Shown here one piece after another: positions 1-8,809 of a stretch of DNA of 8,809 nt. The notes below the pieces were generated by a model. The model made no database searches and was not told the origin of the DNA. It saw only the letters and a list, made by a program, of their open reading frames with translations. The position numbers were made by a program, and so were the translations under genes. Position 1 is the first letter of the stretch; every line of letters begins with the position of its first letter. The DNA comes from Lentisphaeria bacterium (lineage in GTDB: Bacteria; Verrucomicrobiota; Lentisphaeria; JABSQK01; UBA12247): contig DMTJ01000518.1 of the NCBI GenBank assembly GCA_003477185.1, forward strand, positions 1 through 8,809, in the 5' to 3' direction.

Positions 1-1001
1 CGCGAAAACTTCTCTTTACTCGGGGCCAGGACGCGCGAGCCGTCCTCGGCGCTTGCGAACTCCGCAATCACTTGCTGGCCGGTGTCTGCGGTGAGTGTGT
101 AGGTGTGTAGCGGCCCGCCTGGGATCTGAATCGAGGCCCAGGTGACGGCGATGGCGATCACCAAAATGATTCCTGCGAAGCGCAATCCGGCTCGCTCCTT
201 CTCCCCAATCGCTGCGGCGTCGGCGTCGGTTGCGGACTCCGCAACCGGGCCGCCCTCTGCAGCGGACTTCGCAGCCAGCCTGGGCTCGACGAACCAGGCA
301 CTCACGGCCCAACCGGTGAATGTCATGACCACGGTGCTGACCATCATGAACCACCAATTGCAGGCAGGATTGACGACGTAGTCGGGCGCGATTAGCTGCG
401 CGCCAGCGGTGGCCAATCCGGCGAGTAGTGGGTCCAGCCCGGTGATGAAGAAGTTGGCATTGAAGCCAGCAGCGACGCCTGCGAACACCGCAGCCAGTCC
501 GGCCAGCGGCGAGCGCCCGGCCGCCCGATATAAAGCCGCGGCCAATGGCGGCAGGACCACATAGCCAGCATCCAGTGTCAGCGAGGACAGAATGCCTAGA
601 AAGATCATAGCTGGTGTCAGCAATGCCGACGGCACGACGCGCATAAACGCCTTCAAGGCGGCGGCAATCAACCCGCTGCGCTCCGCGACGCCGATCCCAA
701 GCATGCCGACCAAAACCACGCCCAGCGGCGGGAAATCCATAAAGTTTGGCACCAGATTGCGAATCAGCCAGTAGATCCCGTCGCGAGTCAGCAGGCTGGT
801 GGCCTGATAGCTCGTACCTGCCTTCCACGTGAGAGTGCCCGCTTCGTCGACGACGGGGATCTGCTGCACTACCACCCAGTTGGTCGCCATGGCGATCGCC
901 GAGGCGATGACCACGACCGCGGTCCCGATGACAAAAAGCGTGCTTGGGTCCGGGAGCTTGTTCCCTAGTCGCTCAACCTTGTCTGTAAGTCCGCGGCTCA
1001 A
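1..1001 (-). CDS. AbgT-family transporter, partial (C-terminus beyond the window)
   Basis: This encodes an inner-membrane transporter of the AbgT family, whose known members import p-aminobenzoyl-glutamate (E. coli AbgT) or export antimetabolites such as sulfonamides (MtrF, YdaH). The first 333 residues are present, against about 510 in the family. Family signatures I recognise are VERLGNKLPDP near residues 9-19, PPLGVVLVGMLGIGVAERSG at 91-110, LDAGYVVLPPL at 143-153 and GFNANFFITGLDPLLAG at 179-195. Each lies in or beside a hydrophobic segment, and a charged cytoplasmic loop follows at about 239-272. I chose the TTG at 1001-999 because it gives the expected short N-terminus before the VERLGNK motif and overlaps the upstream stop (TTGA). 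The next in-frame ATG, at residue 38, would remove the first membrane segment. There is no clear Shine-Dalgarno sequence, which fits translational coupling to the gene before it. The family call is firm; the substrate cannot be told. Confidence 0.9.
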   Translation of the reverse strand, partial: MSRGLTDKVERLGNKLPDPSTLFVIGTAVVVIASAIAMATNWVVVQQIPVVDEAGTLTWKAGTSYQATSLLTRDGIYWLIRNLVPNFMDFPPLGVVLVGMLGIGVAERSGLIAAALKAFMRVVPSALLTPAMIFLGILSSLTLDAGYVVLPPLAAALYRAAGRSPLAGLAAVFAGVAAGFNANFFITGLDPLLAGLATAGAQLIAPDYVVNPACNWWFMMVSTVVMTFTGWAVSAWFVEPRLAAKSAAEGGPVAESATDADAAAIGEKERAGLRFAGIILVIAIAVTWASIQIPGGPLHTYTLTADTGQQVIAEFASAEDGSRVLAPSKEKFS

Positions 1002-1708
1002 TGGCCGTGGGCCGTAACGATGTAGCGCGTGACTTCTCCAGTTGCCGTGACCAAGCAGTAGACGTCTACGCCTACTTGGCGTCCGTCAATACGCTTGTTG
1101 CCGTGGCCGGTGTGAATGGCCAGCAGCGAGCCATCGTGATGCACCCAGCGGATCGCTGGTGCCGAAGGGCGCAGGATCTGCCAGTATGACCGGTCCACGC
1201 CGCGCTCGGCGATATACCGGTTCGTCAGCCGCACCCAGTTGGTCGTGGTCCCGCGAGTGGCGGCTTCCAGCGCACCGGCGTTGGCCTTCTGCGCTTCCGC
1301 TTGCTCCATGCTCAGCACGAGATTGGCTCCCGAATCTTGCTCACTCTTCAGAAGCCCCTGCACCAAAAAGTGCCCCAGGAGATGGGTGCCGCCGGACGCA
1401 TAGCCCTCGGCAAACGGAGTCAGATCCACAATCGCTGGCCGCAGCGCGAACGATTGCACGCGGAAGGGCACCTGCGAGAGGTCCGCCACCAGCAAGGTCT
1501 GCTCGCCCTCGCGCTCGGTCCATTTCTTGGGGTTGTTCAGCATACCATGCCAGGACTTTGCGTGCCGGTCTAGTTCGGCAGCAACCGCTAGCGGTCGGCT
1601 GTCGAGGAACAGAATGGGCGTTTCCACAGAAGGGGAAGGCTCGTCGGCAAGCGCGACGAAGGCCAGGCAGGTGAACAGTGGAAGCAGGGGGAGAGGAAAA
1701 TACTTCAT
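998..1708 (-). CDS. Secreted protein of unknown function
   Basis: This encodes a 236-residue protein that I do not recognise. The N-terminus is a typical Sec signal peptide: one Lys, a hydrophobic stretch, and ALA-DE with likely cleavage after residue 21. The mature part of about 215 residues has no further membrane segment and is presumably periplasmic. It has no lipobox and no familiar catalytic motif. The C-terminal third is rich in His and aromatic residues (around WVHHDGS, AIHTGHGNKR and the terminal AHGH), which might bind metal or ligand, but that is only a guess. Its ATG overlaps the antiporter stop (ATGA, 1708-1705) and its TGA overlaps the TTG of the AbgT gene, so it sits inside a coupled three-gene operon. 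By position it could be a periplasmic partner of one of the two transporters. The frame is clearly coding because of the signal peptide and the overlaps on both sides. Confidence 0.8.
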   Translation of the reverse strand: MKYFPLPLLPLFTCLAFVALADEPSPSVETPILFLDSRPLAVAAELDRHAKSWHGMLNNPKKWTEREGEQTLLVADLSQVPFRVQSFALRPAIVDLTPFAEGYASGGTHLLGHFLVQGLLKSEQDSGANLVLSMEQAEAQKANAGALEAATRGTTTNWVRLTNRYIAERGVDRSYWQILRPSAPAIRWVHHDGSLLAIHTGHGNKRIDGRQVGVDVYCLVTATGEVTRYIVTAHGH

Positions 1709-2940
1709 ACGGTGGAATTGGCAGCGGCAGCCACCTTTTTGATCGTGAGGCCTTGAACGAGGATGCTAAATATGACTACCTGATACGTAACTGCAAGAAT
1801 CCAGTCGCGCGCGCTGCTCGGTGGTAAAGACAGCGCCAGCGCTACGGAGATGCCGCCACGGATTCCGCCCCAGGTCAGAATGCGAATCACGTGCGGACTG
1901 AACTGGCGGTTGAACCGCAGCACAGTGACCGTACTCGAAACCGCAATCAGGCGAGCCAGCAGCACGATCACGATCGCCGCCAGTCCCAGTCCAAAGTAGA
2001 TGGGCTCGAAATCCAGCACCAGCAGCTCGAGACCGATCAACACAAACAGGACCACGTTCAGAATTTCGTCGACCAATTCCCAGAACCCGTCCAGATGTTC
2101 CCGCGTTTTTGCGGACATCGCAAACTGCCGGCCATGATTGCCGATAAACAGCCCGGCGACCACCACCGCGATCGGTCCCGAGGTATGCAGCTTCATGGCC
2201 AACGCATAGCCGCCGCCCACCAACGCGAGCGTCAGCAGCACTTCCACCTGATAATTATCAACATCGCGCAGCAACCGGTAGGTACACAGCCCGAGGACCA
2301 TGCCGAGCGCGACACCGCCGAGACCTTCCACGGCAAACAGCTTAACGATGTGCCCGAAGCTGGCCTCCTGCCCCGTGGCGAGTTCGACCAGCACTAGGAA
2401 GATCACCACCCCAATCCCGTCATTGAACAACGACTCGCCAGCAATCTTGGTCTCCAGGCTCTTCGGCGTGCCAGCGGTCTTAAGAATGCCGAGCACGGCG
2501 ATTGGATCCGTCGGAGAAATCAGCGCGCCGAAAACCAGACAGTACAGGTAGGAGACCTCTATCCCGACCAACTGCGTCAGGCCATACATCGCCGTGCCGA
2601 CGAGAAAGGTCGAAAGCGCGATCCCCACCGAGGCCATTACCCCGACCACCGTCTTTTCGCGGGCCAGATCATCGAGATTGATATGCAGGGCCCCGGCGAA
2701 AAGCAGGTAGCTGAGCATGCCATGCATCAGCACCTTGTCGAAATGCAGGCCAGCCAGAAATGTCCGAGCCGGGGTCCGCAGGTCCATGCCTGCCGCGTCC
2801 AGCGCGATCAAACCAAGCGAAAGCAACAGCCCCACAGCCATCACGCCGATGGTCATCGGCAGCTTCACCCAGCGATAATTTACGTAGGCTAAAAGGGCGG
2901 AAAGAGTCAGTAACAAGGCGATGCTGTCGTAGGCAGACAT
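1705..2940 (-). CDS. Na+/H+ antiporter, CPA1 (NhaP-type) family
   Basis: This encodes a 411-residue inner-membrane monovalent cation/proton antiporter with about 12 hydrophobic segments filling nearly the whole chain. CPA1 family features are SPTDPIAVLG at residues 142-151, the ion-binding Asn-Asp pair in ESLFNDGIGV (N173-D174), the helix DEILNVVLFVLIGLELL at 291-307, and the late helix TWGGIRGGISVALALSLP at 356-373 with the conserved Arg361. Family members exchange cytoplasmic Na+ (or K+/Li+) for protons in pH and salt homeostasis. The chain ends shortly after the last helix, so it lacks the long cytoplasmic tail of some relatives. The ATG at 2940 has an AAGGA ribosome binding site six bases upstream. 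It is the first gene of a leftward operon with the secreted protein and the AbgT transporter. NhaP-like is the best label, but ion preference cannot be read from the sequence. Confidence 0.95.
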   Translation of the reverse strand: MSAYDSIALLLTLSALLAYVNYRWVKLPMTIGVMAVGLLLSLGLIALDAAGMDLRTPARTFLAGLHFDKVLMHGMLSYLLFAGALHINLDDLAREKTVVGVMASVGIALSTFLVGTAMYGLTQLVGIEVSYLYCLVFGALISPTDPIAVLGILKTAGTPKSLETKIAGESLFNDGIGVVIFLVLVELATGQEASFGHIVKLFAVEGLGGVALGMVLGLCTYRLLRDVDNYQVEVLLTLALVGGGYALAMKLHTSGPIAVVVAGLFIGNHGRQFAMSAKTREHLDGFWELVDEILNVVLFVLIGLELLVLDFEPIYFGLGLAAIVIVLLARLIAVSSTVTVLRFNRQFSPHVIRILTWGGIRGGISVALALSLPPSSARDWILAVTYQVVIFSILVQGLTIKKVAAAANSTV

Positions 2941-2946
2941 GCTGGG

Positions 2947-2951
2947 TCCTT
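2947..2951 (-). promoter_or_regulatory. Ribosome binding site of the Na+/H+ antiporter gene
   Basis: AAGGA on the minus strand lies six bases before the ATG at 2940 and supports that start. Confidence 0.7.
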
Positions 2952-3010
2952 TTCTTGTTGGTCGGGAAGCGGTACTTTACGGCGTCATTCCTGATCGTCC
3001 CATGCTACTT

Positions 3011-3015
3011 GGAGA
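3011..3015 (+). promoter_or_regulatory. Ribosome binding site that sets the TTG start of grxB
   Basis: GGAGA lies five bases before the TTG at 3021. The open frame extends upstream to 2760, into the antiporter gene on the other strand, so this site together with the match to the family N-terminus decides the start. Confidence 0.75.
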
Positions 3016-3020
3016 TTCGC

Positions 3021-3671
3021 TTGAAGCTGTTTATCTACGACCATTGCCCGTATTGCGTGCGAGCCTGGATGCCGCTTGGCATCAAAAACATTCCCTGTGA
3101 GCTGGTCGTAATGCTGAACGACGATGTCGAGACCCCGACCGCGATGATCGGCAAGAAGATGGTGCCGATCCTGGAATTGGACGACGGCACCTATATCCCG
3201 GAAAGCCTGGATATTGTCGCCTATCTGGACGAGAACTTCGGGGAAAGCGCGACGTTTGCGCCGTTTAGCAAGCGCGCAGATCTAGCCGCGTGGGTCGATC
3301 AATTTAAGGGCACGATGAACGATCTGTGCCTGCCGCGCGTGCCCCAGGCACCGCTAAAAGAGTTTGCGACTGCAAGCGCGCGCGAGTACTTCACCCGCGC
3401 CAAGACTGCCTACATCGGCGATTTCGCAGCCTTGATGGCCGAGACACCTGCGCAACTGCAGATCATGAACGAGGGCTTGCGACAGTTCGGCAACTTACTG
3501 CGCGGCGAGTACGTGAACGAGACCCTGAGCTACGATGACATCGACCTTTTCGCCAAGCTTCGTGGTCTTACCCTGGTTGCCGGGTGCGAGTGGCCCACTC
3601 GCACCCGAGAGTACGTCGATGCGATGTCCGCAAAATCTGGCGTCTCGCTCTATGATGACTTCGCGATCTGA
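3021..3671 (+). CDS. grxB: Glutaredoxin 2
   Basis: This encodes a 216-residue cytoplasmic glutathione-dependent oxidoreductase of the Grx2 type, a GST-like fold with an N-terminal thioredoxin domain and a C-terminal helical domain. The active site CPYC is at residues 9-12, within the Grx2-style N-terminus KLFIYDHCPYC. Also visible are the cis-proline in KMVPIL (P49) and the glutathione-binding PES at 60-62. The C-terminal half includes LTLVAGCEWP, as in E. coli GrxB, and the length matches that protein (215 residues). Translation starts at TTG 3021 behind a good GGAGA site; any upstream start would add a tail absent from the family. E. coli Grx2 reduces protein-glutathione mixed disulfides and other targets. 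It is the first gene of a rightward unit, nine bases before a lipoprotein gene. A functional link to the iron-sulfur enzyme ThiC further down is conceivable but unproven. Confidence 0.95.
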   Translation: MKLFIYDHCPYCVRAWMPLGIKNIPCELVVMLNDDVETPTAMIGKKMVPILELDDGTYIPESLDIVAYLDENFGESATFAPFSKRADLAAWVDQFKGTMNDLCLPRVPQAPLKEFATASAREYFTRAKTAYIGDFAALMAETPAQLQIMNEGLRQFGNLLRGEYVNETLSYDDIDLFAKLRGLTLVAGCEWPTRTREYVDAMSAKSGVSLYDDFAI

Positions 3672-3680
3672 TCTGAACGA

Positions 3681-4699
3681 GTGAAACCCTTCCTTCCATT
3701 CAGTGCTCTGCTGCTGCTTCTGGTAGCGGGCTGCAGCAAGGCCCCGCCTCCGCCCTACGACAGCGATGCCAATCGCCTGTTGCTGGCTTCGCTGCAGGCG
3801 ATGCAGACCGAGTCTCTCGATGACGCGATCGGAAATCTCGAACGCCTCCAGGCATTGCGGCCAGAATACGCGCTGCCCCACGTCCTGCTGCAGCAGTCCT
3901 ACGAAACCGAGGCTATTACCGCTGCCACGCGCCACCTGGCGGAAGGCGAGGGCGATCTCGAGCGCGCCGTGGATGAGATCGAAGGGGCCATGATCGAGCT
4001 TGGAGCCACGCCGCGGATCGAAGCCGAACGAAATCGCCTGCAGGCACTCAGTCAGGTCCTCGCCTATCGTACTGCTGGGCCCTACCATGACAGCAGTGAT
4101 TGGAATACCGCGCTGCTCACTCTGCCCGCCCCCGAAGAACTGGGCGCCGATGCAGACCTCTATCGTGAGTGGATTCGCAGCGAACGCCGGGAGCTAGTTG
4201 CGCTTGAAGACATCGAGAAGCGCAGACAGGTGGACAGCATCATACGGGACATCGATCGCGCCATCCTGCTGGCGTCGTGGACCGATCTGGCCGCGGCCAT
4301 AGTGAAGCTCCAACAGCTCGATCCGCAGCATCCGGTGGCACTTGCGGAGTCCGCAACCAGCCTGAGTTTCTACGGTAAGGCGACCACCGAAAATGAGATC
4401 GCCCTGTTTCTCATGTTTCAGAACGGCGATCCCGCACGCCGGACCGCAATCGCGGAGTTGATGGTGCCGCGGCTCCCGCGTTCCGCCACTGGGCGACGGC
4501 TCCGCGTCATGAGTGCTTTTCAACAAGGCTACCTGCTTTCCGCAGTGATCGGGCTCGACAAGCTTGTATCTCTGCATCCGGAGGCCAATATTGCTGGTCT
4601 TCGGCGCAGGCTTGACGCTGCCATCGCGGAGCCACAAAACGCGCCTTGGCCCTCACTCCGTGGCATTCTCACACCAATCTACCGTCTTCAGGAATACCC

Positions 4700-4703
<4 letters not shown>
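3681..4703 (+). CDS. Predicted lipoprotein with TPR-like helices
   Basis: This encodes a 340-residue protein of unknown function. The N-terminus is a lipoprotein signal: one Lys, a run of leucines and the lipobox LVAGC with Cys18 as the lipidated residue, followed by a Pro-rich linker (KAPPPPYD). The residue after Cys is Ser, which in the E. coli sorting rule points to the outer membrane. The rest is predicted largely helical, with TPR-like patterns around residues 30-75 (alternating Ala/Leu/Tyr, EYALPHVLLQQSYE) and again after about 200 (KLQQLDPQHPVALAES, ATSLSFYGKA). It may therefore be a protein-interaction scaffold at the envelope. The GTG start is chosen because it gives a complete lipoprotein signal; the ribosome binding site is weak. 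It begins nine bases after grxB, and its TGA overlaps the ATG of the following isomerase gene (ATGA), so the two envelope proteins are probably made together. Confidence 0.8.
4690..4693 (+). promoter_or_regulatory. Ribosome binding site of the peptidyl-prolyl isomerase gene
   Basis: AGGA lies six bases before the ATG at 4700. It supports this start over the upstream in-frame start at 4646, which would add 18 residues in front of the signal peptide. Confidence 0.7.
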
Positions 4704-7620
<2,917 letters not shown>

Positions 7621-7687
7621 TTGTAGTCAGCACACTGGGATTTAACGGGTGAGAATTGGCTAGAATCCAGTCAAGTCCCACGAGGAC
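7621..7687. other. Short gap between thiC and the broken reading frame
   Basis: This stretch separates thiC from the decayed glycosyltransferase. It contains a -10-like TAGAAT at 7661-7666 without a good -35 partner (TTTAAC at 7641 is too close). The left arm of a hairpin starts at 7672. No oligo-T terminator tract is visible. Confidence 0.4.
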
Positions 7688-7690
7688 TTG
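7672..7690. repeat. Perfect 7-bp inverted repeat (possible hairpin)
   Basis: CAAGTCC (7672-7678) and GGACTTG (7684-7690) are exact reverse complements around a five-base loop. Downstream of thiC this could help end or stabilise the transcript, but no T-run follows on either strand, so it does not qualify as a standard intrinsic terminator. Its right arm contains the TTG at 7688. Confidence 0.5.
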
Positions 7691-8212
7691 CCGCCGTTCG
7701 CGCGGCATCAGGTCATTCTCCCCGTTTATACCCCCGAAACCGCCGGCTATTTCGAGCAGCTGCCGGAGATCCTAAATCTGAGCCTGCGGTCCTTGCACGC
7801 CACCAGCGATCCCACTCACACCGTCGTGACTGTGATCGCCAACGGCTGTCATGCCGACGTGGTCCACCAGTTGCGGAGTTCGTAAACCGCAGGACTCATT
7901 GACCAGCTGGTCATCAATTCCCGCAATTTCGGCAAAGTCGACAGCCTCGCAAATGTGGTGCGAGGCTCGTTCGCCGAGGTCATCACCATGGCCGATGCCG
8001 ACGTCCTCTTCCTGCCCTGCTGGCAACACGAGTCCGAGCGCATCCTCCGTGCTTTTCCCGAATGCGGCATGGTCTCTCCGTTTCCCGGAATCGGCATCGA
8101 ATGGCACGCTACCAGCGCCACCATTCTGAACGGTCGCCTCCGGCGCGAGTCTGGCATCGTCCCGGATCAAGATCTTGCGGACTTCGCACAGAGCATTGAC
8201 CGGCCCCAATTT
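7688..8212 (+). pseudogene. Truncated family-2 glycosyltransferase with in-frame stop
   Basis: The translation reads as the front part of a GT2-type glycosyltransferase that would transfer a sugar in surface-polysaccharide assembly. Visible are the opening strand VILPVYTPE, the VVTVIANG strand, NFGKVDSLANVV, the metal/nucleotide-sugar DxD in ADADVLFLPCW (codons 102-112) and MVSPFPG. A TAA at 7883-7885 (codon 66) interrupts it. The family pattern continues in the same frame with no missing residues (AGLIDQLVINSRN directly follows), so this is a nonsense change and not a frameshift. The homology fades after FAQSIDRPQF near codon 175, where a full enzyme would continue for 100 or more residues. 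There is no usable start: the frame opens only after a TAG at 7661, and the TTG at 7688 has GAGGA almost touching it. The right end is approximate. Readthrough or a sequencing error at one base cannot be excluded. Confidence 0.7.
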
Positions 8213-8764
8213 TCCGCAAGATCACTGGTCTGGTGCGACTTTATCGGGCTCATTATTTCTGCGCTTAGCGCCTGCATTCAAGCGCCTCATGCCATGCTGC
8301 TGGGCGCCAAGCAGGCCACAGAAATGATCATTCTCACGGGTGCCGTGGATTTTATGTCTTCGTGGACGGCACTGGTTTTTATCGGCGTGTGCCTGATCCG
8401 CATCATCGCGACAGACGGTGTGCAAGCTGCGTTGAATCCAATTGCGCTGGCGAAAGCCACGTAAACCTTCGCCCCTCTGCTCGCGATTTCGATGTTTCTA
8501 GTCAGCACTGTACTCACCTGTGAAATCTGGGCGTTGGGCGCTTTGATTGCTGAGATCGTGCTCACTGCAGGCGCTGCCTCGCTGTTATTCTTCCCGAGAG
8601 CCGTCCATCTTTCGGCGATGCTGTCGACCATTCCCGCACGCGCCCATCGCGATGTGACTTTGGGAGCAGCAGGCGGTAGCTGGAAGGTACTTGGGGTGCT
8701 GGCCCTGCTAGTGATGGTCTGCCTGCACATCGTTCTCTCTGTCTATATGACCGTCAATCTCTGA
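8213..8764 (+). pseudogene. Membrane-protein fragment with in-frame stop, possibly flippase C-terminal part
   Basis: The same reading frame as the glycosyltransferase fragment changes abruptly at about 8213-8222 into hydrophobic sequence. It runs through several membrane segments to a TGA at 8762-8764, broken by a TAA at 8462-8464. Segments are seen around FIGLIISALSACI, IILTGAV to VFIGVCLI, then after the stop MFLVSTVLTC, ALIAEIVLTAG and VLGVLALLVMVC. The pattern, including APHAMLLGAKQATEM and GVQAALNPIALAKA, resembles the second half of an oligosaccharide flippase (Wzx/MATE-like), which would suit a glycosyltransferase neighbour. This assignment is by eye and weak. Both halves around the TAA stay in one frame and remain hydrophobic, so the stop most likely broke a longer gene. 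The ATG at 8492 could in principle start a 90-residue membrane protein, but no ribosome binding site supports it. Confidence 0.45.
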
Positions 8765-8809
8765 CTATGGCAACTTGCCGCTGGCACGGAGCGACTTACC
8801 GATAGGGCT
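8765..8809. other. Window end, no recognisable feature
   Basis: An ATG at 8767 opens only 12 codons before a TAG. Nothing else can be supported in these 45 bases. Confidence 0.4.

Larger units (their letters stand above)
2941..3020. promoter_or_regulatory. Divergent intergenic region between two operons
   Basis: These 80 bases separate the leftward antiporter operon from the rightward grxB-thiC operon, so both promoters probably lie here or overlap the first genes. I see only weak promoter-like words: TAAAGT on the minus strand (complement of 2975-2980) as a possible -10, and TTGTTG at 2955-2960 as a possible plus-strand -35. Neither has a convincing partner. There is no TPP riboswitch motif and no clear operator palindrome. 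Confidence 0.5.

Noticed and set aside
16..828. Minus-strand 270-residue open frame
   Set aside because: Its translation is Arg/Gly/Cys-rich and low in protein-like pattern. The neighbouring minus-strand frame over the same DNA gives a clear AbgT transporter, so this is a shadow.
2760..3020. N-terminal extension of glutaredoxin 2 by 87 residues
   Set aside because: It lies antisense to the antiporter gene, resembles nothing, and would precede an N-terminus that already matches the Grx2 family exactly from the TTG at 3021.
7672..7690. Intrinsic terminator of thiC
   Set aside because: The stem is good but no T-run follows on either strand, so it is reported only as an inverted repeat.
7955..8464. 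Independent 169-residue gene starting at GTG 7955
   Set aside because: The glycosyltransferase pattern begins well upstream in the same frame, beyond the TAA at 7883, so this start lies mid-domain and has no supporting ribosome binding site.
7624..8508. Ten-base direct repeat TAGTCAGCAC at 7624 and 8499
   Set aside because: A ten-base match is expected many times by chance in a window of this size, and nothing links the two copies to an element boundary.

Overview
The window looks like a chromosomal segment from a gammaproteobacterium. It is G+C-rich (roughly 60% by eye), genes are tightly packed, and it carries grxB (glutaredoxin 2, a mainly proteobacterial family) and a proteobacterial-type thiC with a C-terminal Cx2CxxxxC cluster motif. 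The genus cannot be named from this sequence. There are no rRNA or tRNA genes, CRISPR arrays, insertion sequences or phage genes.

Layout. Positions 1-2940 are a leftward three-gene unit, read from right to left: a CPA1/NhaP-type Na+/H+ antiporter (2940-1705), an unrecognised secreted protein (1708-998) and an AbgT-family transporter whose end lies outside the window (1001-1). The three genes overlap at their stop/start codons (ATGA, then TTGA), so they are almost certainly co-transcribed and translationally coupled. The AbgT gene is easy to miss because it starts with TTG and has no stop in the window. A different minus-strand frame (16-828) is open across it but is not the gene.

An 80-base divergent intergenic region (2941-3020) separates this unit from a rightward unit at 3021-7620: grxB (TTG start), a lipoprotein of unknown function, a periplasmic SurA/PpiC-like peptidyl-prolyl isomerase, and thiC (HMP-phosphate synthase of thiamine biosynthesis). 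Gaps are 9 bases, a 4-base overlap and 20 bases, so this again looks like one operon. No TPP riboswitch is visible in front of thiC or at the head of the operon, which is unusual for this gene.

Positions 7664-8764 after thiC hold one long reading frame broken by two in-frame TAA codons (7883 and 8462). Its first half reads as the front of a family-2 glycosyltransferase cut off at about residue 175. Its second half is a run of membrane segments, possibly the back end of a polysaccharide flippase. The simplest reading is a decayed remnant of a surface-polysaccharide locus, fused by deletion and inactivated by nonsense mutations. The last 45 bases hold nothing recognisable.

I found no clear new defence or mobile system. 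The most interesting leads are the conserved-looking antiporter/secreted protein/AbgT triad, the thiC operon with envelope-protein genes and no riboswitch, and the broken glycosyltransferase/membrane frame.
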